Below the pieces are notes generated by a model that made no database searches, was not told where the DNA came from, and was given only the letters and a program-made list of their open reading frames with translations. Below, piece by piece: positions 23,494-32,219 of a stretch of DNA of 64,000 nucleotides; the stretch's first letter is position 1, and every line of letters starts with the position of its first letter. The translations under genes and the position numbers were made by a program. This stretch comes from SZUA-442 sp963753185 (GTDB lineage Bacteria > Actinomycetota > Acidimicrobiia > Spongiisociales > UBA5794), in assembly GCA_963753185.1 (NCBI GenBank), contig CAVWBO010000007.1, positions 1,984,001 through 2,048,000 of the forward strand, in the 5' to 3' direction.

Positions 23494-24522
23494 ATGATCG
23501 ACCTTCGGAGCGACACGATCACCCGGCCGAGCGACGCGATGCGCACAGCGATGGCGAACGCAGAAGTCGGCGATGACCTCTACGGCGAGGATCCGACGGT
23601 CATCGAGCTCGAGGCGACCGTGGCGGGGCTCCTCGGCAAGGAGTGGGCGGTGTATGTGCCGACGGGCACGATGGCGAACCAGATCGCGGTTCGAATGCAC
23701 ACCCAACCGGGCGACACAGTCATCCTCGAGGCCGGCGCGCACATCGGAAACCACGAGATGGGCGCCGCCGCCCACCACTCTGGAGTGACACTCAAACGGC
23801 TCACGGGGACCTACGGAACGTTCACCGCCCGGGACCTGACCGATGCCATCCCCGTTCCCCACCCGTCACTCCCTTCCCACCTGTACGACCCGCACACGCT
23901 CGTGTGCATGGAGAACACGCACAACGACGCAGGCGGCACGATCTGGGACCTCGACCAGTTGCGTTCGGTCGCCGCCGTAGCCTCGGATCGCGGCCTCGCG
24001 CGCCATCTCGACGGATCGAGGCTCTGGAACGCATCTGCGGCGACGGGTATCGACGTCTCCGAGTACGCGGCACCGTTCGACACGATCACCGTGTGCTTCT
24101 CGAAGGGCCTCGGCGCCCCCGTGGGATCCGCACTCGTCGGTTCAGGGGATGTCGGTGAGGCGAGGCGATTCAAACAGATGTTCGGAGGGGGCTTCCGTCA
24201 GGCAGGAATCGTCGCTGCCGGAGCCCTGTTTGCGGTTTCGAACAACCGCGAGCGGCTCGTCGAGGACCATCGCAATGCCAAGGCGTTCGCGCAAGCCCTC
24301 GCGGCGACGAACAACGGACGCGTGGATCTGGATGCCGTTCAGACGAATCTCGTGTACTTCGACGTCCCTGATCCCGCAGCCGTCGTCGCATCGTGCCTCG
24401 ATGCAGGGGTTGCGATGCTGGTCCTCGGGAAGACGCGGGTCAGGGCGGTCTTCCACCTCGACGTGAGCAGCGACGACACGGCACGGGCAATCGACATCGT
24501 GACCAGCATCGTCGACGCCTGA
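23494..24522 (+). CDS. Low-specificity L-threonine aldolase
   Basis: Protein of 342 aa, PLP fold-type I, opening MIDLRSDTITRPSDAMR as in threonine aldolases. YGEDPTVIELE, a pocket region with ENTHNDAGG, and the PLP lysine in CFSKGLGAPVGS near residue 198 are all present. It cleaves threonine or allo-threonine to glycine and acetaldehyde. The usual HMDGAR motif reads HLDGSR here, a mild variation. It lies just downstream of the SixA-like gene with its own short upstream region, and a 15-bp tandem repeat follows it. Confidence 0.9.
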   Translation: MIDLRSDTITRPSDAMRTAMANAEVGDDLYGEDPTVIELEATVAGLLGKEWAVYVPTGTMANQIAVRMHTQPGDTVILEAGAHIGNHEMGAAAHHSGVTLKRLTGTYGTFTARDLTDAIPVPHPSLPSHLYDPHTLVCMENTHNDAGGTIWDLDQLRSVAAVASDRGLARHLDGSRLWNASAATGIDVSEYAAPFDTITVCFSKGLGAPVGSALVGSGDVGEARRFKQMFGGGFRQAGIVAAGALFAVSNNRERLVEDHRNAKAFAQALAATNNGRVDLDAVQTNLVYFDVPDPAAVVASCLDAGVAMLVLGKTRVRAVFHLDVSSDDTARAIDIVTSIVDA

Positions 24523-24552
24523 GACGCACGCGTTCGATGCACGCGTATCCCA

Positions 24553-24597
24553 ATCCAGCGTGTCCGGATCCAGCGTGTCCGGATCCAGCGTGTTCGG
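24553..24597. repeat. 15-bp tandem repeat, three copies
   Basis: ATCCAGCGTGTCCGG repeated head to tail at 24553, 24568 and 24583, the last copy with one change. It lies in the gap between the threonine aldolase and msrB genes. Confidence 0.85.
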
Positions 24598-24627
24598 CCC
24601 GTCGTTCCTGACGACCTGCCCGCCCGC

Positions 24628-24633
24628 TACCTT
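24628..24633 (+). promoter_or_regulatory. -10 box TACCTT, leaderless type
   Basis: TANNNT hexamer 6 nt before the ATG of msrB at 24640. Confidence 0.5.
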
Positions 24634-24639
24634 CTTGAC

Positions 24640-25038
24640 ATGGATGCACAGCACGACGACATCAAGCAGAGGTTGACACCCGAGCAATACCACGTCACCC
24701 AGGAAGCTGGGACAGAGCGGGCGTTCACCGGCAAGTACTGGAACGAGAAGCGGCCGGGCACCTACCGGTGCGTGGTGTGCGGTGAGCCGCTGTTCAGCTC
24801 GCAGACGAAGTACGACTCCGGTTCCGGGTGGCCGAGCTTCACTGCACCGATCGACCTGGGTGCAGTGGTCGAGCACAAGGACCGCACCTTCGGGATGGTC
24901 CGTACCGAGACCCGGTGCGCGAGCTGCGACGCCCACCTCGGTCACGTGTTCGACGACGGACCTGGACCCAACGGCCTGCGCTACTGCATCAACTCAGCGG
25001 CACTCGAGCTCGCCGAGGGTGACGACCCGGACGCGTGA
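24640..25038 (+). CDS. msrB: Peptide-methionine (R)-S-oxide reductase
   Basis: Protein of 132 aa, full length for MsrB. It has two CxxC zinc pairs (CVVCGEP and CASCDAHLGH), GSGWPSFTAP, and the catalytic cysteine in RYCINSAAL near the C-terminus. It reduces the R-epimer of methionine sulfoxide in proteins in the cytoplasm. The resolving cysteine of some MsrBs is not obvious, so thioredoxin may act directly. It is convergent with the frameshifted membrane protein gene, whose end lies 9 nt away. Confidence 0.95.
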   Translation: MDAQHDDIKQRLTPEQYHVTQEAGTERAFTGKYWNEKRPGTYRCVVCGEPLFSSQTKYDSGSGWPSFTAPIDLGAVVEHKDRTFGMVRTETRCASCDAHLGHVFDDGPGPNGLRYCINSAALELAEGDDPDA

Positions 25039-25047
25039 CGTCCTCTG

Positions 25048-25498
25048 TCAGAGGACGAAGCTCATTCCGACGAGACCGGCCATGAGTGAGCCGGCGACGA
25101 CGACGATCGTTGCGAGGAGCGGCTTCGAGAGGATGTCATCCTCGTCGTTGACGGACCGCAGCGGCTTCACGTTCGCAATCGCTTCGTCGATCGCCGCGTC
25201 GATGTCGTACTTCGGCTTCGTGTCCTTGGCTGGCGCCTCGGGTTGGAGTGGGACGTGCATCGCCTCGGCGAACGAAGAGGGCGACGACGGCGTGAAGAAG
25301 AGCTCCTCGCCTCCGAGTCCGATCCGGAATGCACCCTTGCCAGAGGGTTCGACGTAGAAGTCGCGGGCACCCCAAGCACCCAGCTCGTCCGTTCCCGGAC
25401 GTGAGCCGCACGACGTCATCTTGCATCTCGAACGTTGCGTTCAGGCCCTGGCCCTGCTCGCCAGGGAGCAGCACCGATCCGGTGAATGCGTGGGTCAT
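25048..25498 (-). pseudogene. C-terminally anchored protein, frameshifted
   Basis: About 149 aa when corrected. The first part starts THAFTGSVLLPGEQGQGLN with a GGAGG ribosome-binding site, and continues ATFEMQDDVVRLTSGN. The rest lies in another frame: DELGAWGARDFYVEPSGKG, an acidic stretch, and a final membrane helix LLATIVVVAGSLMAGLVGMS. One extra base near 25387-25393 separates them. The deduced protein is cytoplasmic with a C-terminal membrane anchor. I recognise no family. Whether the extra base is real or an assembly error is unknown. Confidence 0.6.
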
Positions 25499-25595
25499 CG
25501 TTCCTCCACTACCAAAAGCTGACCCCATCGATATCGGCCGGCGCGAACGGATCCTGTAGGCGCCCACCGAGAACGGGTCGATCGACCTATGTCGT

Positions 25596-25918
25596 CTGCT
25601 CGTGGTCACCTGCCCACGGTCATCTACTCACGGTCATCTACTCACGGTCATCTACCCATGGTCACCTGGGCACGGTCGCCTGGTCACGGTCGCCTGCCCA
25701 CGGTCATCTGCCCACGGTCATCTACTCACGGTCATCTACCCACGGTCATCTGCCCACGGTCACCTGCCCACGGTCATCTACTCACGGTCATCTACTCACG
25801 GTCATCTACTCACGGTCGCCTGCCCACAATCGCCTGCCCACGGTCATCTACTCACGGTCGCCTGCTCATGGTCATCTGCTCACGGTCGCCTGCCCACGGT
25901 CGCCTGGGCACGGGTTGC
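25596..25918. repeat. 14-bp minisatellite, about 23 copies
   Basis: Tandem array with consensus CTRCYCACGGTCAT or CTGCCCACGGTCGC, 22 full units from 25596 to 25903 and a degenerate one after. Variation is concentrated at three positions. Period 14 is not a multiple of three, and the frames that stay open through it show a 14-residue periodic peptide, so it is not a gene. The rest of the 450-bp gap (25499-25949) holds nothing else recognisable. Confidence 0.95.
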
Positions 25919-25949
25919 CTGCCGCACATTGCCGGTCATCCGAGACTGG

Positions 25950-28900
25950 TCATCGGAAATCACGGGAGGGAATCACCGGGGCAGGCCATACCTCGAACCG
26001 GTGAGCCACGAGGTTGGTCACGCCGTCGCGGTACTCGAGGATTCCCGAGATGACGAGGCCGATGGCCTTGCGAGCGATCTCGAAGTTCGCGTCCCACACC
26101 GGTGGCATGACGACGACATTCATGATCCCCGTCTCGTCCTCGATGTTGAAGAACCGGACCCCGTTGGCCGTGCCCGGACGCTGCCGGTGGGTCACGACCC
26201 CTCCAACGCTCACACGGGTGGCATGCCGCCGAAGGCGGAGGGCATCCTCGATCCTGAGCACACCCCGAGCATCGAGCTGGTCGCGGATGAAGCTGACGGG
26301 ATGGATGAGGGTGATGCCGGTCGACCAGAGGTCGGCATGCATGGTCTCGATCCCGTCCATCGGGCTGAGCTCCGGCGGCACGGATGCGTCCTCGAGGGCG
26401 AGGCGGTTCGGTCCGAGTCGTGCGAGTGCTCCGGCCTGCCACATCCCCTCCCGCTTCCCGTACCCGAGGGATGCGAACGCCCCGGAAGCCGCCAGGGCCT
26501 CATGGGCGTCAACGGGAAGACCTGTGCGCTGTGCGAAGTCCTCGAGGGACGAGAAGGAGCCACCGGTGTGGCGAGCAGCTTCGATGCGTGTGATCTCCGT
26601 TTCGCCGAGGCCGCGGACGTACCTCAGCCCCAGCCGCAGTGCGACGGCCTGACGGATGGGGTCATCGGCGGCACCACGCCCCCGACGCCAGGCCATCCCG
26701 AGATACTCGACGAGATCGTCCGGATCCGCCTCGTGTGGTTCAACCGTGCAGTCGTGGGCGGAAGCGTTGACGTCGGGCTGGCGGACGACCACTCCGTGGT
26801 GGACGGCGTCTGCGACGAGGGAGTTCGGTGAGTAGAACCCCATCGGTTGGGCATTGAGCAGCCCTGCGAAGAACTCCGTCGGCCAGTGGTACTTCAACCA
26901 GGAAGCCGAGTACACGATGTACGCGAACGAGACCGAATGGGACTCGGGGAACCCGAACGACGCGAACCCCTGGAGCTTCTCCCACAGCTCGTCTGCCGGC
27001 GGGCCCGTGATGTTCCTCGACGCCATCCCTGCGTACACCTCGTCGCGAAGCTTCGCCATCTCCTCGTCGGATCGTTTGTGGGTCATCGCCTGGCGGAGGC
27101 GGTCCGACTGCCCTGGCGTGAAACCGGCACAGACCCGTGCGATCTCCATGAGCTGTTCCTGGAAGATCGGGACACCGAGTGTCTTGCGGAGGATGGGCTC
27201 AGCGGACGGGTGGATGTAGCGGACCGGTTCCTCGCCGTTTCGCCTTCTCAGATAGGGGTGGACCGATTGGCCCTGGATCGGGCCGGGTCGGATCAGGGCG
27301 ACCTCGACGGCGAGGTCATAGAACGTCCTTGGCTTCATCCGGGGAAGCGTCGCCATCTGGGCGCGTGACTCGACCTGGAACACGCCGACCGTGTCAGCTC
27401 GGGTCAGCATCTCGTACACCACGGGTTCCTGCGGTATGAAGGCGAGGTCGATGTCGACGCCATGGGTCTCCCTGATCGCATCGACGGAGAGATGCAACGC
27501 GTTGAGGGCGCCCAACGCGAGGAGGTCGAACTTGACGACGCCCATCGCCCCCGTGTCGTTCTTGTCCCACTGGAGGACGGAACGATCCTGCATCCGCCCC
27601 CACTCCATGGGCACGGTCTCCCAGAGGGGTCGGCGCGAGACCACCATGCCGCCGGAGTGGATGCCGAGATGGCGTGGGAACCCGTCGAGCCGGACGCAGA
27701 CGTCGTAGATGTGATCGGCCGTCAAACCTTCCGGGAGCTCGACCACGTCCCTCAGGACTTTGGGTGATCGGTGATCGAGGTACTTCGTGAGGGCGTTGAC
27801 CTGTGCCTGTGTCAGTCCGAATGCCTTGCCAACGTCCTGGAGGACCGAGCGTGCCCGGTAGGTGATCACGTTCGCGACCATCGCAGCGCGTTCCCTGCCG
27901 TAGGTGCGATAGCAGTACTGGATGACCTCTTCGCGACGCTCTGCCTCGAAATCGATGTCGATGTCGGGAGGACGACCCCGTTCGTGCGACAGGAATCGCT
28001 CGAACGGCAGCCCGAGGCGGATCGGATCGACCCGTGTCAGGCCGATGCATCGACACACGGCGGAGTCGGCTCCCGAGCCTCGGATCTGGCAGTAGATGTC
28101 CCTGGATCTCGCGAAACCCACGATGTCCCACGCCACGAGGAAGAAGCCCGCGAATCCGAGCTCGGAGATGACGTCGAGCTCGTGCTCGAGGCGCCTTCGT
28201 GCACGGGGGTCGATGCCGTCGTCGCTTCCCGGATACACGTCGCGAGCGCCCTCGTACACGAGGTGGGACAGGAACTCGTCCTCGGAGGTGAACGAGCCCG
28301 GCATCGGGAAGTCCGGGAGCTCGGGTGTCAGGAGCTCGAGATCGAAGGCGAGCGACCGTCCGAGCTCCGCTGCCCGCTCGACAGCACCCGGATACCTGGT
28401 GAACCGTGCAGCCATCTCCTGCGGTGTGCGCAGGTGTCGCATGTCGGTGGCGGGCCTGAACCCGTCCTGCTCATCGAGTGATCGACGCCCACCGATCGCT
28501 GCGAGCACTTCGGACAGGTCGGCGTCGTGTCGATGTGCGTAGTGGACGTTGTTGGTCGCAACCGTCGGGATACCGAGCCTCATCCCCACTTCGGCGAGCA
28601 GGTCGTTGCGATGGTCGTCCCCTGGCATCGCGTGGTGGGTCAGTTCGAGGCGGAACCGGTCACCGAACACCTCCCTGAGACGTGCCGCGGCACGCATGGC
28701 TCCCGGCAGGTCACCCGCTGCGGCAGCCCGTGGGACGGCACCCTGCCAACAGCCTGAGAGGGCGACGAGACCGCCATCCGAGGCAGCCTCGGAGAGGTCA
28801 CGGTACGAGTACAGGGGCTCGTCCTTCCGCCCTCGGTACTGTCCCCTGGTCACGAACCTCCCGATGGCGGCGTACCCGACGGGGTCGGGGGCGAGGAGGA

Positions 28901-29297
28901 CGAGGTGGTCCGTCTCCTGACGTCGCACGGGTTTCGTTCCGTGCATCGTGCGCCTGCGTCCCCTACGGGTCTGGTCGTCCGAGCCGGTGAGGGGAACGTC
29001 CTCAGGTGAGGGATCCAGGATCGCTTCGACCGACATGTCAGCTTCGATCGACATGTGAGGGGATTCGGACGCATCCCCGTCGACAGGAAGACCCACCTCC
29101 GTTCCATAGACCACCGGCAGTCCGACGGCGGAAGCCGAGGCGTGGACCTGGACGGCACCCCTGAAGCCGTCGTGATCCGTCACCGCCAGGGCCTCGTATC
29201 CCAGATCCGAAGCACGTTGCACGAGCTCATCCGCCCACGATGCCCCATCGAGGAACGAGTAGTTGGTGTGGCAATGCAGCTCCGCATAGCGCGACAT
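25950..29297 (-). CDS. dnaE2: Error-prone DNA polymerase III alpha (DnaE2/ImuC)
   Basis: Protein of 1115 aa. It begins with an intact-looking PHP domain (AELHCHTNYSFLDGAS, TDHDGFRG) and carries the C-family polymerase core, with the metal-binding Asp triad in PDIDIDFE near residue 445. QESHSVSFAYIV-like motifs and an OB-fold near the C-terminus follow. DnaE2 performs translesion synthesis as part of the ImuA'-ImuB-DnaE2 mutasome and lacks a dedicated proofreading subunit. A LexA box lies 14 nt upstream of the start and a TAGGAT -10 box 6 nt upstream, so it should be SOS-induced from a leaderless transcript. Its partners are encoded at 61.4-63.4 kb. Confidence 0.95.
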   Translation of the reverse strand: MSRYAELHCHTNYSFLDGASWADELVQRASDLGYEALAVTDHDGFRGAVQVHASASAVGLPVVYGTEVGLPVDGDASESPHMSIEADMSVEAILDPSPEDVPLTGSDDQTRRGRRRTMHGTKPVRRQETDHLVLLAPDPVGYAAIGRFVTRGQYRGRKDEPLYSYRDLSEAASDGGLVALSGCWQGAVPRAAAAGDLPGAMRAAARLREVFGDRFRLELTHHAMPGDDHRNDLLAEVGMRLGIPTVATNNVHYAHRHDADLSEVLAAIGGRRSLDEQDGFRPATDMRHLRTPQEMAARFTRYPGAVERAAELGRSLAFDLELLTPELPDFPMPGSFTSEDEFLSHLVYEGARDVYPGSDDGIDPRARRRLEHELDVISELGFAGFFLVAWDIVGFARSRDIYCQIRGSGADSAVCRCIGLTRVDPIRLGLPFERFLSHERGRPPDIDIDFEAERREEVIQYCYRTYGRERAAMVANVITYRARSVLQDVGKAFGLTQAQVNALTKYLDHRSPKVLRDVVELPEGLTADHIYDVCVRLDGFPRHLGIHSGGMVVSRRPLWETVPMEWGRMQDRSVLQWDKNDTGAMGVVKFDLLALGALNALHLSVDAIRETHGVDIDLAFIPQEPVVYEMLTRADTVGVFQVESRAQMATLPRMKPRTFYDLAVEVALIRPGPIQGQSVHPYLRRRNGEEPVRYIHPSAEPILRKTLGVPIFQEQLMEIARVCAGFTPGQSDRLRQAMTHKRSDEEMAKLRDEVYAGMASRNITGPPADELWEKLQGFASFGFPESHSVSFAYIVYSASWLKYHWPTEFFAGLLNAQPMGFYSPNSLVADAVHHGVVVRQPDVNASAHDCTVEPHEADPDDLVEYLGMAWRRGRGAADDPIRQAVALRLGLRYVRGLGETEITRIEAARHTGGSFSSLEDFAQRTGLPVDAHEALAASGAFASLGYGKREGMWQAGALARLGPNRLALEDASVPPELSPMDGIETMHADLWSTGITLIHPVSFIRDQLDARGVLRIEDALRLRRHATRVSVGGVVTHRQRPGTANGVRFFNIEDETGIMNVVVMPPVWDANFEIARKAIGLVISGILEYRDGVTNLVAHRFEVWPAPVIPSRDFR

Positions 29298-29303
29298 CCG
29301 ACC

Positions 29304-29309
29304 ATCCTA
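29304..29309 (-). promoter_or_regulatory. -10 box TAGGAT of dnaE2
   Basis: Minus-strand TANNNT hexamer 6 nt before the dnaE2 ATG at 29297. The 17 bp upstream of it are exactly the LexA palindrome plus one base. Confidence 0.6.
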
Positions 29310-29310
29310 A

Positions 29311-29326
29311 TCGAACATGTGTTCGA
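29311..29326. promoter_or_regulatory. LexA (SOS) operator of dnaE2
   Basis: 16-bp sequence TCGAACATGTGTTCGA, fitting the actinobacterial SOS consensus TCGAAC-N4-GTTCGA. It fills the spacer between the -10 box and a candidate -35 CGACGA, where bound LexA would block RNA polymerase. An identical copy precedes imuA'. Confidence 0.92.
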
Positions 29327-29433
29327 TCGTCGAAAGGCTTCGCTATCGGCACCGAGATACGGGTGACGAGGATGGGTCCTTTCGGAAGCGCCGCGTCGCG
29401 GGTACCGTTGCACACAGTCACGCAGGAACAGGC

Positions 29434-29661
29434 ATGTCAGCGACAAACGACGAGAACCAGAACAATCCCCCTGTCCCGACCGAGGAGATCTTCCTCGAGC
29501 TCGAGGAGCTACGGGAGCTCCAGGAACTTCACGGATCCGTCGATCGGTCAGAGGATGAACCAGCACCGGTCACGAGCGAGGATGATCCGTCGGGGATCAA
29601 GGCGAGAATCGCACGGCTCCGCACCATGTTGTCGGACCGTGGCGCACCGCTCGACGAGTAG
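29434..29661 (+). CDS. Small acidic protein
   Basis: Hypothetical protein of 75 aa, acidic and Glu/Leu-rich (FLELEELRELQELHGSVD), likely a short coiled coil, ending ARIARLRTMLSDRGAPLDE. The ATG at 29434 follows CAGGAACA, a weak ribosome-binding site, and a TACCGT hexamer lies about 25 nt upstream. It is divergent from dnaE2; the LexA box between them is about 110 nt from its start, so SOS control is not implied. A degenerate copy of its last codons and stop lies just downstream. Confidence 0.6.
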   Translation: MSATNDENQNNPPVPTEEIFLELEELRELQELHGSVDRSEDEPAPVTSEDDPSGIKARIARLRTMLSDRGAPLDE

Positions 29662-29785
29662 CACCACGGCGCTGCCCACAGAGCCTGCCCCTCAATCGAC
29701 CAGGCTTCGCAATCGTCTGAGTGTGGCGCCTCGCTCGACGAGTAGCACCACTGCGCCACCCACCGAGGCTCTCTGTCCCTCGATC
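29639..29785. repeat. Duplicated 3' end of the small acidic protein gene
   Basis: The end of the gene (GTGGCGCACCGCTCGACGAG, then TAG, and about 35 bp beyond) recurs at 29723 with about 80% identity. The stop codon and the LDE reading are kept. Third-position change GCA to GCC is silent; CCG to TCG is Pro to Ser. Confidence 0.65.
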
Positions 29786-29811
29786 AGCCTTCACAGCCGT
29801 GTGTCGCGGCG

Positions 29812-29817
29812 TAGTGT
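29812..29817 (+). promoter_or_regulatory. -10 box TAGTGT, leaderless type
   Basis: TANNNT hexamer 6 nt before the ATG at 29824; TTCACA 16 nt further up may be the -35. Confidence 0.5.
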
Positions 29818-29823
29818 TGGCGT

Positions 29824-30204
29824 ATGACAGAGTTCTCGATCCGCCTCGCAAACCGGCCAGGACAGCTCGCCGCACTCGCTCGGATCCTCTCGGACGCAGG
29901 CGTCGAGATCGAGGCCTTCGCCGCGGTAGGCGACGACGGCCACAGCCATGTCCGGATCATCGTCGAGTCACCGCCCGTCGCGCGCCGGGCGCTCATGGCT
30001 GCCGACCTCGCATTCGACGAGCGCGAGGTGCTCGACACGTTCCTGCCCCGCGGTACGCAGTCCCTTGCACACATCGCTGAGGGCCTCGCGCAGGCATCTG
30101 TCAACATCGATTCGATGTATCTCCTCCACTCGAACGCGGAGGGTTTCCATTTCGCCGTCACCGTCGACGATCCCGACGCCGCGTCTGGCGCGCTTGCGAG
30201 CTGA
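29824..30204 (+). CDS. Tandem ACT-domain protein
   Basis: Protein of 126 aa made of two ACT-like halves. The first, residues 1-60, is EFSIRLANRPGQLAALARIL with the small-ligand-binding Gly turn; the second starts near residue 67. Stand-alone ACT proteins bind amino acids and regulate metabolic enzymes, often by contacting a partner. No amino-acid biosynthetic gene is next to it; Dxs lies convergent 28 nt away. The ligand is unknown. Confidence 0.8.
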   Translation: MTEFSIRLANRPGQLAALARILSDAGVEIEAFAAVGDDGHSHVRIIVESPPVARRALMAADLAFDEREVLDTFLPRGTQSLAHIAEGLAQASVNIDSMYLLHSNAEGFHFAVTVDDPDAASGALAS

Positions 30205-30232
30205 CGGAGTCGTGCGCTTCAGGGCCAGCTGA

Positions 30233-32068
30233 TCAGCCGAGGGCGGCCAGGGTAGATCTCGCGACACCCGGTCCGTCGAGGCCCAACCGCGACAGGATCA
30301 CGTCGGGGTTCGCATGGTCGATGTAGGTGACGGGGACCCCGAGGATCTCGACCGGCGTGCGAACGCCCATGTCGCGCAGTGCGGTCTCGATGCCCGTCCC
30401 CGCACCTCCCTCCCGAAACCCGTCCTCGACGGTCACGATGAGGTCGTGGCGGGCGGCATCGGCGAGCATGTTGGGGTCGAGCGGCTTGACGACCCGTGGA
30501 TCCCACACAGTTGCGTCGATCCCTTCGGCTTCCAGGCGATGGGCGGCATCGAGGCACGCCGCGAGCATCTTCCCTACGCCGATGAGGCAGACCCTGTCAC
30601 CCGAACCGAGCCTGGCGCGTCTGGCCGCAAGACCCGAGCCGACCTCCGCATCGTCGACCATCACGGCCGCCGTCTTTGGCCACCTCACCGAAGCAGGACC
30701 ATCACACAGCTCGACTGCGTCCTGGAGCATCACCTGGAGCTCCTGATACGACGAGGGGGCGAACACGGTCATGTTCGGGACCTTCAGGCACAGCACCATG
30801 TCGAGGAGGCCGTGATGCGACGGACCATCGTCTCCGGTGACTCCCGCCCTGTCGAGTGCAAGGACGATGTGCTGTCCGTGGAGGCCTGCATCGAGGTTCA
30901 GCTGATCGAACGCCCTCGTGAGGAAGGTCGAGTAGATCGCAACGACCGGCTTCATCCCGACCATCGCCATACCCGTCGCCATGGTCACAGCGTGCTGCTC
31001 TGCGATCCCGACGTCGAAGCACCGGTCCTCGAAACGCTCTGCGAATGCGAGCAGGCCGGTCGAGTCCGGCATTGCAGCTGTGATCGCGACAACGTCCTCG
31101 TGCTCCTCCCCGAGTTTGCACATCGTGTCCATGAACGCGGCCGTGTAGCTGCCCGGCTTGATCGACCCCGTGTCGTGCATGAGCTTGACGGAGTCGTTCT
31201 CGGCCGGCGGGTAGCCGTGGCCCTTCTGGGTCAGGACATGGACGACCTTCGGACCGTCGAACTCCGCCGCATTCCGGAGTGCCTGTTCAACGACCTCGAC
31301 GGAGTGGCCGTCGAAGGGTCCGAGGTACCGGATACCGAGATCCTCGAAGAACGCAGGGGGCTCCCACATCTCGCGAACGGCGGCCTTCGTCGCCCCGATG
31401 CCGCGGTCCGCGAAGCTCCCGACGAGGGGAAGACCCTTGACGAAGCGCTCGAGCCGGCGCTGGCGCTGCATGTAGACGGGGTTCGCGCGGATCCTGGCGA
31501 GGCTGTCCGAGAGCTTCGACACCGTCGGTGCGTACGACCGGCCGTTGTCGTTGAGGATGATCGTCACGTTCGATCCGCTGTGGCCGAGGTTGTTGAGGCC
31601 CTCGTATGCCATGCCGCCCGTGAGGGAGCCATCACCGATGACCGCAACGACCATGCCGGCGTCGTCGCCGTCACGGAGCTGGCGGGCAGCGGTGATGCCA
31701 TGTGCGTACGACAGCACCGTCGATGCGTGGCTGTTCTCGATGACGTCGTGCTTTGACTCCGCCCGATTGGGATAGCCGCTGAGGCCGCCCTCGCTGCGAA
31801 GCCTGGCGAACCCGTCCCTGCGGCCCGTCACGATCTTGTGGACGTATGCCTGATGGCCCGTGTCCCACAGGATGATGTCACGAGGGGACGAGAAGACCCG
31901 GTGGAGCGCGAGCGTGATCTCTACCACACCGAGGTTGGACCCCAGGTGTCCACCGTTGGCCTCGACAGCGTCGACAATGAACGTGCGGATCTCCCCGGCG
32001 AGCTCATCGAGTTGGTCATAGGTCAGATCGGCGAGATCGGCCGGGCTCTCGATGCCTTCGAGGTACAT
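30233..32068 (-). CDS. dxs: 1-deoxy-D-xylulose-5-phosphate synthase
   Basis: Protein of 611 aa. It has the Dxs order: GGHLGSNLGVVEITLALHRVF, DTGHQAYVHKIVTGR, TPP/Mg motif GDGSLTGGMAYEGLNN ... NDN, then the pyrimidine-binding domain with GIAEQHAVTMATGMA and a C-terminal transketolase domain. It condenses pyruvate and glyceraldehyde 3-phosphate to DXP, the first step of the MEP isoprenoid pathway, and also feeds thiamine and PLP synthesis. The ATG at 32068 gives the usual N-terminus; the frame upstream to 32275 has no homology character. It depends on TPP, supplied by the riboswitch operon at 52 kb. Confidence 0.95.
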   Translation of the reverse strand: MYLEGIESPADLADLTYDQLDELAGEIRTFIVDAVEANGGHLGSNLGVVEITLALHRVFSSPRDIILWDTGHQAYVHKIVTGRRDGFARLRSEGGLSGYPNRAESKHDVIENSHASTVLSYAHGITAARQLRDGDDAGMVVAVIGDGSLTGGMAYEGLNNLGHSGSNVTIILNDNGRSYAPTVSKLSDSLARIRANPVYMQRQRRLERFVKGLPLVGSFADRGIGATKAAVREMWEPPAFFEDLGIRYLGPFDGHSVEVVEQALRNAAEFDGPKVVHVLTQKGHGYPPAENDSVKLMHDTGSIKPGSYTAAFMDTMCKLGEEHEDVVAITAAMPDSTGLLAFAERFEDRCFDVGIAEQHAVTMATGMAMVGMKPVVAIYSTFLTRAFDQLNLDAGLHGQHIVLALDRAGVTGDDGPSHHGLLDMVLCLKVPNMTVFAPSSYQELQVMLQDAVELCDGPASVRWPKTAAVMVDDAEVGSGLAARRARLGSGDRVCLIGVGKMLAACLDAAHRLEAEGIDATVWDPRVVKPLDPNMLADAARHDLIVTVEDGFREGGAGTGIETALRDMGVRTPVEILGVPVTYIDHANPDVILSRLGLDGPGVARSTLAALG

Positions 32069-32219
32069 GCAGGGGTATCCGTCTTCGCGGTCGGTGCGAC
32101 ACGGCTGGTGTCGCCATTGGTGTCGTCCAAGGGTAGCCACCGGGAGTCGGAATCTCCGACAGGTTCGCCGAACGGCCACCGGTAGGCTCGTCCCGAACCT
32201 CCACTGAAGGGACACGACG

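Noticed and set aside
24540..24600. Intrinsic terminator after the threonine aldolase gene
   Set aside because: The sequence is a direct tandem repeat without a stable inverted repeat.
25596..25918. Possible CRISPR array or a coding repeat protein
   Set aside because: The units are 14 bp, directly adjacent, with no unique spacers; the open frames through it arise from the lack of stop codons, and the period is not a multiple of three.
30314..31756. 480-aa open frame on the plus strand opposite dxs
   Set aside because: It is fully antisense to a well-supported gene, with composition typical of a high-GC shadow frame and no motifs.
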